Positions 1 to 9,379 of a stretch of 64,000 bases of DNA are shown piece after piece. How positions within the stretch are numbered: the first letter of the stretch is position 1; each line of letters starts with the position of its first letter. A program made the position numbers and the translations under genes. Origin of the DNA: Pseudomonas sp. B21-028 (GTDB taxonomy: Bacteria; Pseudomonadota; Gammaproteobacteria; Pseudomonadales; Pseudomonadaceae); assembly GCF_024749045.1 (NCBI RefSeq), contig NZ_CP087184.1, positions 372,001 to 436,000 of the forward strand, read 5' to 3'. The notes below the pieces were generated by a model. It was not told the DNA's origin. It was given only the letters and a program-made list of their open reading frames with translations, and did no database searches.

Positions 1-68
1 GCCAGGGGCGCGCCGATCACAAGGGCGATCGTCAGGGCCAGCGAGGTGAGGCGGGACAAATGCAGCAT
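1..68 (-). CDS. ctpA: C-terminal processing peptidase, N-terminal fragment (cut by window edge)
   Basis: Only the first 22 or so codons are inside the window. They read as a start Met followed by a hydrophobic stretch (MLHLSRLTSLALTIALVIGA) typical of a signal peptide. The identification rests on position: in pseudomonads the S41-family periplasmic protease gene ctpA lies directly downstream of the envC-type gene on the same strand, 32 bp away here. CtpA is a PDZ-containing serine protease that works in the periplasm on murein hydrolases and envelope proteins. No catalytic residue can be checked here. Confidence 0.6.
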   Translation of the reverse strand, partial: MLHLSRLTSLALTIALVIGAPL

Positions 69-100
69 GTCGAACGAACTCCTTAGTTGGATGGGCGCGC

Positions 101-1393
101 TTATCCTTGCGCACGACACCATTGGGCCGGGTCACTGGGGCGACCCTGCTGACGAATTGCGAAATACAGCGCGGGCGTATCCTGCCCGCCACTGTTGCCG
201 ACCGTGGAGATGGACTCACCGGCCTTGACCACATCCCCCGCCGCCTTGAGCAGCGTCTGGTTGTGGCCATACAGACTCAGGTAACCGTTGCCGTGGTCGA
301 GGATCACCAGCAGGCCGGCGCCGCGCAGCCAGTCGGCGAACACCACCCGCCCGCCATGAACGGCATGCACCTGGCTGCCGGCGGAAGCGCTGATCATCAC
401 GCCGTCCCATTTGGTACGGGTGTCGTCGCCGCGGGTTTCACCAAAGCGCGCAAGCAATCGACCATTGACCGGCCATGGAAGTTTGCCCCGGGCGGAAGCA
501 AAGGCGCCGCCGAAGGTTTCGCCGTCGCTGGAAACCAATGCGCCAGGGCTGGACTTCGCCGGTTTGCGCGGTGCATCGTCCGAGTCCGCATCGGCCTGGG
601 CTTCACGCAAACGCTTTTTTTCGGCTTCCTGCTGGGCAATCAGCGCTTTCTGCCGCGCTTCCTCTGCCTCTCGAGCCTGGCGAGCCAGGGTTTCCTCGAT
701 GGTTTTCAATACTTTCGCCAGTTCGGCCTGGTCTTGCTCACGAGCCTTGAGCTTGCTGTCCCGTGCCTTCACATCGTCATTGAGCCTGGCCAGGGCCAGG
801 GCTCGTTCCTTGCGCACTTTCTCGAGCTCTTCGCGCTGGGTGTCGAGGCTGCTTTTCTGCACCAGCAACTGGGCTTGCTGCAGTTCGATGTCTTTTTCGA
901 CATTGGCCAGTTGGTGCAGGGTTTCGTTGAATTTCTTGAGTTGTTCCAGACGTGCCTGGCTCAGGTAGTCGTAATAGGTGAGGGTGCGGGCGAACTTCTC
1001 GGGGTTCTGCTGGTTGAGCAACAGCTTGAGGTACTCCTGGCGGCCGCTCTGATAGGCCGCACGGGCCTGGATGGCGATCAGGTGTTGCTGTTCAGTGCGC
1101 GCGCTCTGGAGTTTTTTTTTCTCTCCATCGAGCCGCTGCAGCTCGGATTCGCTTTTCTTCAGCTCTTTTTGCAGGGCATCGACCTGTTTCTCCAGGTTGC
1201 CCATCTCGGTCTCGGTGCCGCGCAGGTCTTTCTGCACGCCGGCTTTCTCTTCTTGCAGCTTGCCCAGCAGCTTCTTCAGCTCCGCAATGTCCTGGCGCGT
1301 GGCTTCCAACTGCTGTTGGGTTTGCGCGCGCTCGTCAGCGAAGGCCGGTTGGAGCAGGCAGGTCAGAGCGAGGGCTATCAGGACGCGAAGCAT
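101..1393 (-). CDS. envC: Murein hydrolase activator EnvC
   Basis: A 430-residue exported protein. The start was placed at MLRVLIALALTCLLQPAFA, which gives a clean signal peptide; the longer open frame runs back into an intergenic palindrome. Residues about 20-250 are a long heptad-rich coiled coil full of Gln, Glu, Lys and Leu, followed by a Lys/Ala linker and a C-terminal LytM (peptidase M23) domain. The zinc ligands of active LytM enzymes are not intact: LDHGNGYLSLYGHN is present, but the final HxH is replaced by LYFAIR and the early HxxxD is absent. This is the pattern of EnvC, which is not a hydrolase but activates the amidases AmiA/AmiB at the division septum. It lies between gpmI and ctpA on the same strand, so co-transcription is likely. 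Confidence 0.9.
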   Translation of the reverse strand: MLRVLIALALTCLLQPAFADERAQTQQQLEATRQDIAELKKLLGKLQEEKAGVQKDLRGTETEMGNLEKQVDALQKELKKSESELQRLDGEKKKLQSARTEQQHLIAIQARAAYQSGRQEYLKLLLNQQNPEKFARTLTYYDYLSQARLEQLKKFNETLHQLANVEKDIELQQAQLLVQKSSLDTQREELEKVRKERALALARLNDDVKARDSKLKAREQDQAELAKVLKTIEETLARQAREAEEARQKALIAQQEAEKKRLREAQADADSDDAPRKPAKSSPGALVSSDGETFGGAFASARGKLPWPVNGRLLARFGETRGDDTRTKWDGVMISASAGSQVHAVHGGRVVFADWLRGAGLLVILDHGNGYLSLYGHNQTLLKAAGDVVKAGESISTVGNSGGQDTPALYFAIRQQGRPSDPAQWCRAQG

Positions 1394-1517
1394 AGAGGCG
1401 GGCGATACCAGGGAAAGGGACGGCCTAGTATGCCCGCCCCACGCCGCAAAAAAAACGCCCATTTGGGGCTGTGTGATAACTGGGCTGGAGTTAGGCAGCA
1501 AATCACCGCCAAACCTC

Positions 1518-1608
1518 TGTGGGAGCAAAGCTTGCTCGCGATGACGCCAGTACATTCAACAAAATGTTGGCCGTCCGGTCGCATCGCGAGCAAGCTTTGC
1601 TCCCACAG
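1518..1608. repeat. REP-type inverted pair, family A
   Basis: Two copies of the motif TGTGGGAGCAAAGCTTGCTC in opposite orientation, separated by about 40 bases. This is one of many copies in the window of a Pseudomonas intergenic palindrome. It fills the gap between envC and gpmI and can fold into a long hairpin. There is no U-run, so it is not a simple terminator. Confidence 0.85.
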
Positions 1609-1632
1609 GGTGGGTTGGGGTTGACCCTGATG

Positions 1633-3162
1633 TCAGACCAGGATCGAAGTCCCGGTCATTTCCGCCGGCTTGTCCATGCCCAGCAGCATCAGCATGGTCG
1701 GTGCCACGTCGGCCAGCACGCCACCGTCGCGGACCTTGAAGTCGCGTTTGCCAACATAGATGAACGGCACCGGCTCGGTGGTGTGGGCAGTGTGGGCCTG
1801 GCCGGTGGATTCGTCGGACATTTGCTCGACGTTGCCATGGTCGGCCGTGATCAGCGCTTCGCCACCGACCTTTTCCAATGCCTCGACGATCCGGCCAACG
1901 CAGGTGTCCAGGCATTCCACCGCCTTGACCGCCGCATCGAACACGCCACTGTGACCGACCATGTCGCCGTTGGCGTAGTTGACCACGATGACGTCGTAAC
2001 GCTGGTTTTCAATGGCGTCGACGATCCGATCGGTGACTTCCGGAGCGCTCATCTCCGGTTGCAGGTCGTAGGTGGCGACTTTCGGCGATGGGATCAGGAT
2101 GCGTTCTTCGCCCGGAAACGGTTCTTCGCGGCCGCCCGAGAAAAAGAATGTCACGTGGGCGTACTTTTCGGTTTCGGCGATGCGCAGCTGGGTCTTGCCA
2201 TTCTTCGCCAGGTAATCGCCCAGGACGTTTTCCAGGCTGCCGGCGGCGAAAGCCGAGGGGGCGGGGATGCTGGCGGCGTACTGGGTCAGCATCACGAAGC
2301 CGGCCAGTTTTGGCTGGCGAGCGCGATCGAACTCCTTGAAATCGTTTTCGACGAAGACCCGGGTCAGCTCGCGGGCGCGGTCGGCGCGGAAGTTCATGAA
2401 CACGACGGCGTCGCCATCCTCGACTTTGACCGGCTCGCCGATGGTGGTGGCCTTGACGAATTCGTCGCTTTCGCCGCGCTCGTAGGCGGCTTCGAGACCT
2501 TCCTGGGCGGTGGCGGCGCTGAATTCGGCGTTGCCATCGACGATCAGGTTGTAGGCCTGGGCGACACGGTCCCAACGGTTGTCGCGGTCCATGGCGTAGT
2601 AGCGACCGACGATGCTGGCGATGCGGCCCTTGCCGAGCGCCTGGAAGGTGGTGTCCAGCAGCTCGATCGAAGAGGCGGCGCTTTTCGGCGGGGTGTCACG
2701 GCCATCGAGGAAGGCGTGCAGGTAGATCTTCTCGGCGCCGCGCTTGAAGGCCAGTTCGGCCATGGCGATCAGGTGGTCCTGGTGGCTGTGCACGCCACCG
2801 TCGGACAGCAGGCCCATGAAATGCACGGCCTTGCCGGCGGCCACGGCTTTATCCACGGCGGCGCAGATGGTCGGGTTCTCGAAGAACTCGCCGTCGCGGA
2901 TCGCTTTGGTGACGCGAGTGAAGTCCTGGTAAACCACGCGGCCGGCGCCGAGGTTCATGTGGCCGACTTCGGAGTTGCCCATCTGCCCGTCCGGCAGGCC
3001 GACGTCCATGCCGCTGCCGGAGATCAGGCCGTTCGGCACGGTGGCCCACAGGCGGTCCAGTACAGGCTTGTTGGCCGAATACACAGCGTTGGATTCGTGG
3101 CTGTCACTGTGACCGAAGCCGTCGAGAATCATCAGGACCAAAGGTTTAGGCGTGGTAGTCAT
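1633..3162 (-). CDS. gpmI: 2,3-bisphosphoglycerate-independent phosphoglycerate mutase
   Basis: A 509-residue cytoplasmic enzyme that interconverts 3- and 2-phosphoglycerate in glycolysis and gluconeogenesis, using Mn2+ and a phosphoserine intermediate. The start [19 protein letters not shown] was chosen because the metal-binding DGFG motif then sits close to the N terminus as in the family. The catalytic serine lies in [17 protein letters not shown] and the C-terminal metal ligands in [11 protein letters not shown]. The length is normal. The gene ends 24 bases from the inverted repeat that separates it from envC. It is divergent from yibN, with about 150 bases between them for promoters. Confidence 0.97.
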   Translation of the reverse strand: MTTTPKPLVLMILDGFGHSDSHESNAVYSANKPVLDRLWATVPNGLISGSGMDVGLPDGQMGNSEVGHMNLGAGRVVYQDFTRVTKAIRDGEFFENPTICAAVDKAVAAGKAVHFMGLLSDGGVHSHQDHLIAMAELAFKRGAEKIYLHAFLDGRDTPPKSAASSIELLDTTFQALGKGRIASIVGRYYAMDRDNRWDRVAQAYNLIVDGNAEFSAATAQEGLEAAYERGESDEFVKATTIGEPVKVEDGDAVVFMNFRADRARELTRVFVENDFKEFDRARQPKLAGFVMLTQYAASIPAPSAFAAGSLENVLGDYLAKNGKTQLRIAETEKYAHVTFFFSGGREEPFPGEERILIPSPKVATYDLQPEMSAPEVTDRIVDAIENQRYDVIVVNYANGDMVGHSGVFDAAVKAVECLDTCVGRIVEALEKVGGEALITADHGNVEQMSDESTGQAHTAHTTEPVPFIYVGKRDFKVRDGGVLADVAPTMLMLLGMDKPAEMTGTSILV

Positions 3163-3314
3163 GGAATCCACTCGTGGCTGGTTAAAAGAAGACGATGGAA
3201 AAGGGACGGGCAGTTTAAAGGTAAGTTCCGGTGCCGTCACCGCCGGGCGGGGTTTGGCCGACCCTGAGTGCTGTGTATACTGGCCGACATTTTAACGCCC
3301 TGGAACCTCCTTCG

Positions 3315-3728
3315 ATGGTTGCTCACCTGATTGAATTCGCCACTAACCACTACATTCTCGTCGGTATCTTCGTCGTACTGCTGGCATTGCTGCTCGCTCA
3401 TACGATGCAGGGCGGCGGCCGCAGCCTGAGCACCGCCGAACTGACCGCGCTGGTCAACAAGGACGCTGGCGTGGTGGTGGACATTCGCCCGGGCAAGGAT
3501 TTCGCCGCCGGTCACATTGTCGGCGCGTTGAACATTCCCCAGGACAAACTGGCCGCGCGTATCGGCGAACTGGAAAAGCACAAGGCCAAGACCATCATCC
3601 TGGTCGATGCCATGGGCCAGACGGCCGGTACCCACGCCCGCGAACTGATGAAATCCGGTTTCACCGCCGCCAAGCTGTCCGGTGGCGTGGCGACCTGGAA
3701 AGCCGACAACCTGCCCCTGGTGAAGTGA
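3315..3728 (+). CDS. yibN: Rhodanese-fold membrane protein, YibN-like
   Basis: A 137-residue protein with one N-terminal membrane segment (YILVGIFVVLLALLLAH, residues about 13-29) and a single rhodanese-like domain with the conserved VVVDIRPGKDFAAGHIVGA stretch. The usual active-site loop CxxGxR is missing: the equivalent region reads VDAMGQTAGTHA, with no cysteine. Sulfurtransferase activity is therefore unlikely, as in E. coli YibN, which also precedes grxC-secB. It heads a tight gene run, with grxC starting one base after its stop codon. A role beside the export machinery is an inference from this conserved neighbourhood. Confidence 0.85.
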   Translation: MVAHLIEFATNHYILVGIFVVLLALLLAHTMQGGGRSLSTAELTALVNKDAGVVVDIRPGKDFAAGHIVGALNIPQDKLAARIGELEKHKAKTIILVDAMGQTAGTHARELMKSGFTAAKLSGGVATWKADNLPLVK

Positions 3729-3729
3729 G

Positions 3730-3984
3730 ATGACCCACGTCGTTGTCTATTCCAGCGATTACTGCCCCTATTGTTCCAGAGCCAAGTTCCTGCTCCAGAA
3801 CAAGGGCGTGGCTTTCGAAGAGATCAAGGTCGACGGCAAGCCGCAGCTGCGCGCCGAAATGACCCGCAAGGCCGGACGCACATCCGTGCCGCAGATCTGG
3901 ATCGGCAACACCCACGTGGGCGGTTGCGACGACCTGTTTGCCCTGGAGCGCGCCGGCAAGCTCGACGCAATGCTTCAGGCCTGA
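3730..3984 (+). CDS. grxC: Glutaredoxin 3
   Basis: An 84-residue cytoplasmic thiol-disulfide oxidoreductase with the dithiol active site YCPYC at residues 11-15, followed by the TSVPQIWIG cis-proline region and the GGCDDLFALE glutathione-binding region. It reduces disulfides and mixed disulfides using glutathione. Length and motifs are those of the bacterial GrxC class. It starts one base after yibN and ends 36 bases before secB, so the three genes form one operon. Confidence 0.96.
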   Translation: MTHVVVYSSDYCPYCSRAKFLLQNKGVAFEEIKVDGKPQLRAEMTRKAGRTSVPQIWIGNTHVGGCDDLFALERAGKLDAMLQA

Positions 3985-4020
3985 ATCCCCTAAAGAACCT
4001 GAAAGTGAGAAGGATCTGCG

Positions 4021-4503
4021 ATGACTGACCAACAGAACACAGCTGCCAGCGAAGAAGAAGCCGCACCGCAATTCTCCTTGCAGCGCATTTATGTACGTGA
4101 CCTGTCCTTCGAAGCCCCGAAAAGCCCGGCGATCTTTCGTCAGCAGTGGGAGCCGAGCGTAGGTCTGGACCTGAACACCCGCCAGAAGGCCCTGGAAGAA
4201 GACTTCCACGAAGTGGTGCTGACCCTGTCGGTTACCGTGAAGAACGGGGACGAAGTGGCGTTCATCGCTGAAGTCCAGCAAGCCGGGATCTTCCTGATCA
4301 AGAACCTCGATGCCGCTTCGATGAGCCACACCCTGGGCGCGTTCTGCCCGAACATCCTGTTCCCGTATGCCCGTGAAGCGCTGGACAGCCTGGTGACCCG
4401 CGGCTCGTTCCCGGCTCTGATGCTGGCTCCGGTGAACTTCGACGCCCTGTACGCCCAGGAACTGCAGCGCATGCAGGAAGAAGGCGGCGCGACGGTTCAA
4501 TAA
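4021..4503 (+). CDS. secB: Protein-export chaperone SecB
   Basis: A 160-residue cytoplasmic chaperone that works as a tetramer. It holds preproteins unfolded and hands them to SecA. Family-typical stretches are present: [19 protein letters not shown] near the N terminus, [11 protein letters not shown] in the middle and [17 protein letters not shown] later. The N terminus is acidic (EEEAAPQ). A purine-rich AGAAGGA lies a few bases before the ATG. It is the last gene of the yibN-grxC-secB operon, and a double inverted repeat follows. Confidence 0.97.
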   Translation: MTDQQNTAASEEEAAPQFSLQRIYVRDLSFEAPKSPAIFRQQWEPSVGLDLNTRQKALEEDFHEVVLTLSVTVKNGDEVAFIAEVQQAGIFLIKNLDAASMSHTLGAFCPNILFPYAREALDSLVTRGSFPALMLAPVNFDALYAQELQRMQEEGGATVQ

Positions 4504-4528
4504 GCGCCCGACAGCCGGCTACAAAACC

Positions 4529-4647
4529 TGTGGGAGCGAGCCCTGTGGGAGCCGAGCTTGCTCGCGATGGAGTCGACACGGTTCAACTTTAAACCGCGTC
4601 ATCGTTCATCGCGAGCAAGCTCGGCTCCCACAGGCTCGCTCCCACAG
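4529..4647. repeat. Nested REP-type inverted pair, family A (two subtypes)
   Basis: Between convergent secB and trmL. The left arm reads TGTGGGAGCGAGCCC and then TGTGGGAGCCGAGCTTGCTC, and the right arm mirrors both. One palindrome subtype (GAGCGAG) therefore flanks another (GAGCCGAG). The structure folds into one long hairpin, and an almost identical nested form occurs at 19337-19457. Confidence 0.85.
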
Positions 4648-4667
4648 GAGTTTCTGGCGTTATGGAT

Positions 4668-5123
4668 TCAGGCGAAACCGTTCTGCCGCCAAGCCTCATA
4701 GACAGCCACCGCCACCGTATTGGACAGGTTCAGGCTGCGACAGCCTTCCCGCATCGGCAGCCGCAGGCGCTGGTCTGCGGGTAGCGCGTCCAGCACGTCG
4801 GCCGGCAGGCCTCGGCTTTCCGGTCCGAACAGGAACGCATCGCCGGCAACGAAACTGGCGTCATGGAAGGGCCGCGAACCCTTGGTGGTGAAGGCGAACA
4901 GGCGCGGGTGGCCGAGGCTTTCCAGACAACTGGCGAGGTCGGCATGACGTTGCAAGGTGGCATACTCGTGGTAGTCGAGGCCGGCGCGGCGCAGGCGTTT
5001 GTCGTCCATCTCGAAGCCCAGCGGTTCGATCAAATGCAGGTGGCAGCCGCTGTTGGCGCACAGCCTGATGACATTGCCGGTGTTCGGCGGAATTTCCGGT
5101 TGAAAAAGGATGACGTGAAACAT
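4668..5123 (-). CDS. trmL: tRNA (cytidine(34)-2'-O)-methyltransferase TrmL
   Basis: A 151-residue SPOUT-family methyltransferase that modifies the wobble nucleotide (C34 or cmnm5U34) of tRNA-Leu isoacceptors with S-adenosylmethionine. The SPOUT knot motifs are all present: PPNTGNVIRLCANSG near the N terminus, LFGPESRGLP in the middle, and LPMREGCRSLNLSNTVAVAV at the C terminus. The start MFHVILFQPEIPPNTG is the standard family start. The ATG interlocks with the ATG of the divergent gene at 5122 (shared CATG), so each gene must be transcribed from within the other's 5' coding region. The longer upstream open frame is rejected for lack of similarity to the family. Confidence 0.95.
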   Translation of the reverse strand: MFHVILFQPEIPPNTGNVIRLCANSGCHLHLIEPLGFEMDDKRLRRAGLDYHEYATLQRHADLASCLESLGHPRLFAFTTKGSRPFHDASFVAGDAFLFGPESRGLPADVLDALPADQRLRLPMREGCRSLNLSNTVAVAVYEAWRQNGFA

Positions 5124-5562
5124 GCACGGCTCCGATAACAAAGATGACGCGCATTCTACGCTGCAAACCGATGAGCGTTCGAAGCTATTCCCGCGCGTCA
5201 TGGGCTCCCTGGCAATCTTCGGGTTGATGATTGGCCTGATGATCGGCCGTCTGACCAATCCCGAGCCGAGCGTATTGGAACGCATCGAAGTGAGCGATGG
5301 GGTGCTGGTAGCCTGGTTCAATGAGGAGCCAAAACTGCACGGGGAAATCGTCGATGGCTCCGTGGCGTTATTATTCGAAGCTGAAGGCCCGGCGCAGAAG
5401 GGGCAGTTGAAGCTCAACGGCAAGGATGTGAACTGGCGGGTGCGCTTGAGTGACAAGGGTTTGTTGCTGACATTGGTGGCGGCGCGTCCACTGCGGGGTG
5501 AGTGGGCCGGCAGCGAGGTGGATGACCGCTGGCGGCTGGAGGTCCGTCTCCGGGAGCAATAA
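5122..5562 (+). CDS. Conserved hypothetical single-pass membrane protein
   Basis: A 146-residue protein that I cannot name. A charged N-terminal segment of about 25 residues is followed by one membrane segment (GSLAIFGLMIGLMIGRL, residues about 28-44) and then a hydrophilic, beta-rich domain of about 100 residues that would face the periplasm. A later start at the internal Met just before the membrane segment is possible and would remove the overlap with trmL; no strong ribosome site separates the two choices. It occupies the place, between trmL and the ntrC-side small RNA, of a conserved hypothetical gene in other pseudomonads. Confidence 0.65.
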   Translation: MHGSDNKDDAHSTLQTDERSKLFPRVMGSLAIFGLMIGLMIGRLTNPEPSVLERIEVSDGVLVAWFNEEPKLHGEIVDGSVALLFEAEGPAQKGQLKLNGKDVNWRVRLSDKGLLLTLVAARPLRGEWAGSEVDDRWRLEVRLREQ

Positions 5563-5778
5563 AAGAGGGAAACCTTGACCTGCCTGTATCAAGGCCCCCA
5601 AAACGATGGGCTCGATGAGCCCGGATAAAATGGGGATTCCCCGGCCTGCCTGTACCAAGGTCCCCGAAACTGGGTGGTGATCGGGTTATTGCAGGGGGCG
5701 TGCCAGTTTTAAATGGCTTGTCACGAAAAACCTTTCGATGTTGTGCAAAGCCCCGTATTCCGGGGCTTTGGTTTTTTT
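5550..5778 (+). ncRNA. nrsZ: NrsZ-like nitrogen-regulated small RNA (candidate)
   Basis: A gene-free stretch with modular structure ending in an intrinsic terminator. A perfect hairpin CCTTGA / TCAAGG (5573-5594) displays the loop CCTGCCTGTA. The same ten bases recur at 5645-5654, and each copy is followed by a similar tail (TCAAGGCCCCCAAAAC and CCAAGGTCCCCGAAAC), so the unit repeats with a 66-base period. A second hairpin, GGGCTC-GAT-GAGCCC, lies at 5608-5622. Position (downstream of ntrC, pointing towards it), size (about 230 nt) and repeated stem-loops match what is known of NrsZ of P. aeruginosa, an NtrC/RpoN-dependent RNA. The 5' end is uncertain. A weak GG-N10-GC element at 5520-5533 would place it near 5546. 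Confidence 0.6.
5747..5778 (+). terminator. Rho-independent terminator of the NrsZ-like RNA
   Basis: A nine-base-pair stem AAAGCCCCG / CGGGGCTTT with a five-base loop is followed by GG and seven T residues. The T-run exists only on the plus strand, which fixes the orientation of the RNA. Confidence 0.85.
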
Positions 5779-5879
5779 ACGGTAAGGTTTTCCGAGGTGA
5801 ATCGATCGGCCTGGGCCTGTATGAAGCGCGCAGTTGCGGTTCGTGGTGCATTGGTGTGGTGCACGGAGCTTTCAAAAGC

Positions 5880-5952
5880 ATCGCGAGCAGGCTCGCTCCC
5901 ACAGGAACTTGCGGACACCGATGTCCAATGTGGGAGCGAGCCTGCTCGCGAT
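5880..5952. repeat. REP-type inverted pair, family A
   Basis: TCGCGAGCAGGCTCGCTCCC and its inverse, separated by about 25 bases, between the NrsZ-like terminator and the end of ntrC. Confidence 0.85.
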
Positions 5953-5986
5953 TGGCCTTCAGATTCAGCGAAAAGCCAACGGCAGC

Positions 5987-7419
<1,433 letters not shown>

Positions 7420-7423
<4 letters not shown>

Positions 7424-8505
7424 GTCGATGTGGCTCCTTGTTCCAGTGGCAGGAAGATCGAAAAGGTGGTGTGGCCGGGGTGGCTCTCACACTCGATCAG
7501 GCCCTGATGCTGACTGATGATGTTCTGGGTAATGGCCAGGCCCAGCCCGGTACCGTCCGGACGGCCGCTGACCATGGGAAAGAAGATGGTTTCCTGCAGC
7601 TCCGTGGGGATGCCCGGGCCGTTGTCGATGATTTCGATCTTGGTCACCAGCCGATGCCGTACATGACCGATGGTGAACTGGCGCAGGGCGCGGGTGCGCA
7701 AGCTGATGCGGCCCAGGCGCAATTCGTTCTGGCCGCCGATGGCCTGCATCGCATTGCGCACGATGTTCAACACGGCCTGGATCATCTGTTCGCGGTCGAT
7801 CAAGACATCGGGAATGCTTGGGTCATAGTCGCGCACCAAGGTGATGCAGCCCTGGCTTTCGGCCTCCACGAGACTGCCGACGCGCTCCAGCACTTCGTGG
7901 ACGTTGCACAGGGCCAGGGCGGGCAGTTTGTTGGAGCCGAGCATGCGGTCCACGAGATTTCGCAGGCGGTCGGCTTCCTCGATGATGACGTTGGTGTAGT
8001 CCTTGAGGCTTTCTTCGGGCAGCTCCCGGGCCAGCAGTTGCGCGGCGCCACGGATGCCACCAAGGGGATTCTTGATCTCGTGGGCCAGGCCCCGCACCAG
8101 CATCTTGCTGGTTTCCTGCTTGGACAATTGCGCCTCTTCCTTGGTGATGCGCAGCAAGCGATCACGAGGGTGGACTTCCAGCAGCAACAGGGTGGCGCCG
8201 TTACTCAGGATCGGGGTTACCGCGTAGTCGACCGTCAGCGTCTGGCCGGTCAGGGCGGTGAGCATCGCTTCGCGCTTGGTGAACGGGTGAGCCTGCTCCA
8301 CGGCCTGGCGCAAGGAGTTGAGTGCCTCGGCGGATTCGGTGAACAGCTCGCTGATGAATTGTCCATGGCTGCGCTGGCCGCTGACAGCCAGGAGCATCTC
8401 CGCCGCCGGATTCATGTACTCGAGGCGCAGTTCGGCATCGAGCAGAATGGTCGCGGTGGTGAGGTTATCGAGTAGCAAGCGGTGTAGTGCGTCGCTAATG
8501 GTCAT
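7420..8505 (-). CDS. ntrB: Nitrogen regulation sensor histidine kinase NtrB (NR-II)
   Basis: A 361-residue cytoplasmic kinase/phosphatase for NtrC, controlled by PII. The start MTISDALHRLLLDNL is preceded by AGAGGT at a good distance; the much longer open frame upstream lacks support. An N-terminal PAS domain (residues about 10-110) is followed by the H-box GLAHEIKNPLGGIRGAAQLL and by the ATP-binding N, G1 and G2 motifs (QAVLNIVRNAMQA, IDNGPGIP, GTGLGLAITQNI). It forms an operon with ntrC. A sigma-54 promoter and an NtrC site upstream suggest autogenous control. Confidence 0.97.
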
Positions 8506-8583
8506 CGGGACCTCTTTTGAAGCGTGGCAATTCGGGGCCGGTCCCAAATTGCGCGCGCAATGAATGCGCTGATGGCAGGAAAA

Positions 8584-8600
8584 TGCAAAAACCAAACCAA
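8584..8600 (-). promoter_or_regulatory. Candidate sigma-54 promoter of ntrBC
   Basis: On the minus strand this reads TTGGTTTGGTTTTTGCA. The invariant GG and GC are ten bases apart and the -12 element TTGCA is perfect, but the CAC of the -24 element is not matched. The predicted start point lies about 65 bases upstream of the ntrB ATG. Confidence 0.55.
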
Positions 8601-8714
8601 GGCTCCGAAAAGAAGCGTTTAGAGCCTGAAAAGGGCTTTTTGCGCCCAATTGCGTGGCGTTCTGCCAGTTTTTCCGGGTACTTTCGAACCAAAATGGGTT
8701 GGTACCTGAGTAGC

Positions 8715-8742
8715 GGTGCAACGATATGCACCAATATAGTGC
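8715..8742. promoter_or_regulatory. NtrC binding sites upstream of ntrB
   Basis: The 15-mer GCACCAATATAGTGC at 8728-8742 fits the enteric NtrC consensus GCACYANNNTRGTGC at every specified base. It shares its left half with a perfect palindrome GGTGCA-N6-TGCACC at 8715-8732. The cluster lies about 120-145 bases upstream of the candidate sigma-54 promoter, a normal enhancer distance, and just before the end of the neighbouring DUF4124 gene. Confidence 0.65.
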
Positions 8743-8758
8743 GTAGGCAGGAGGGGCG

Positions 8759-9379
8759 TTAGAAGAATGGCAGGATGCTGCTTTCTTCTTCGGGCTTGTC
8801 GGCGAGGGGGCATTCGGGGCGCTGGCCATAGTCTGCCGTGGCGCAAGGCTTGATGCGGCGTTTCTGCGCCAGCGAAATGCGCTGCATGTGGAAGGGCTGG
8901 TTGGCGGTGCGTTCGAGAGTGCGGTCTTGCTCGTCGAGGATTTCTACCGCCAGTTGGTGAGTGCCCCGATCGATGTTGCTCAAGGCAAACACTGGGCTTG
9001 GTCCTGGTTCGCCAGTGGGCCGGCCGTCGAGCAGCAAGCGATAGCGATGGCCCTTTTTCAGACCCGGCTCACTGGTGACGGTGACGATCAGTTCCCCCGC
9101 TGTGCTGCGTATCGTGGTGTCTGGCTCCGGGATCAGCAGTCGGAGCATCTCGTAATGAAACAGGGGTTTTGACTGGGCTTCGGAGGTTGGCGCCGAGGTT
9201 GCGGCAGCAGGCGGCATAGGCATCCGGTTGCCGGATGGCAGTTGGACTTTCTTCGCATTGCCGGGGCGCGGTTGATCGGTGAAGACTCGATTGCCCTGGG
9301 CGTCTATATAGGTATAGATCTGCGCCATTGCTGGCCAGGCGACCAGTGACAGGCACAGGGCAAGCGCCCAGCGGCTCAT
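8759..9379 (-). CDS. DUF4124 domain-containing exported protein
   Basis: A 206-residue protein with a signal peptide (MSRWALALCLSLVAWPAMAQ) followed directly by a DUF4124 module (IYTYIDAQGNRVFTDQPRPG, residues about 21-45). It has a Pro/Ala linker and a C-terminal beta domain with an RLLLDG segment. DUF4124 proteins are periplasmic or envelope proteins of unknown function common in pseudomonads. The start overlaps the stop of a paralogous gene by four bases, so the two are translationally coupled. It lies between ntrBC and glnA, and its end almost touches the NtrC sites of ntrB. Confidence 0.85.
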   Translation of the reverse strand: MSRWALALCLSLVAWPAMAQIYTYIDAQGNRVFTDQPRPGNAKKVQLPSGNRMPMPPAAATSAPTSEAQSKPLFHYEMLRLLIPEPDTTIRSTAGELIVTVTSEPGLKKGHRYRLLLDGRPTGEPGPSPVFALSNIDRGTHQLAVEILDEQDRTLERTANQPFHMQRISLAQKRRIKPCATADYGQRPECPLADKPEEESSILPFF

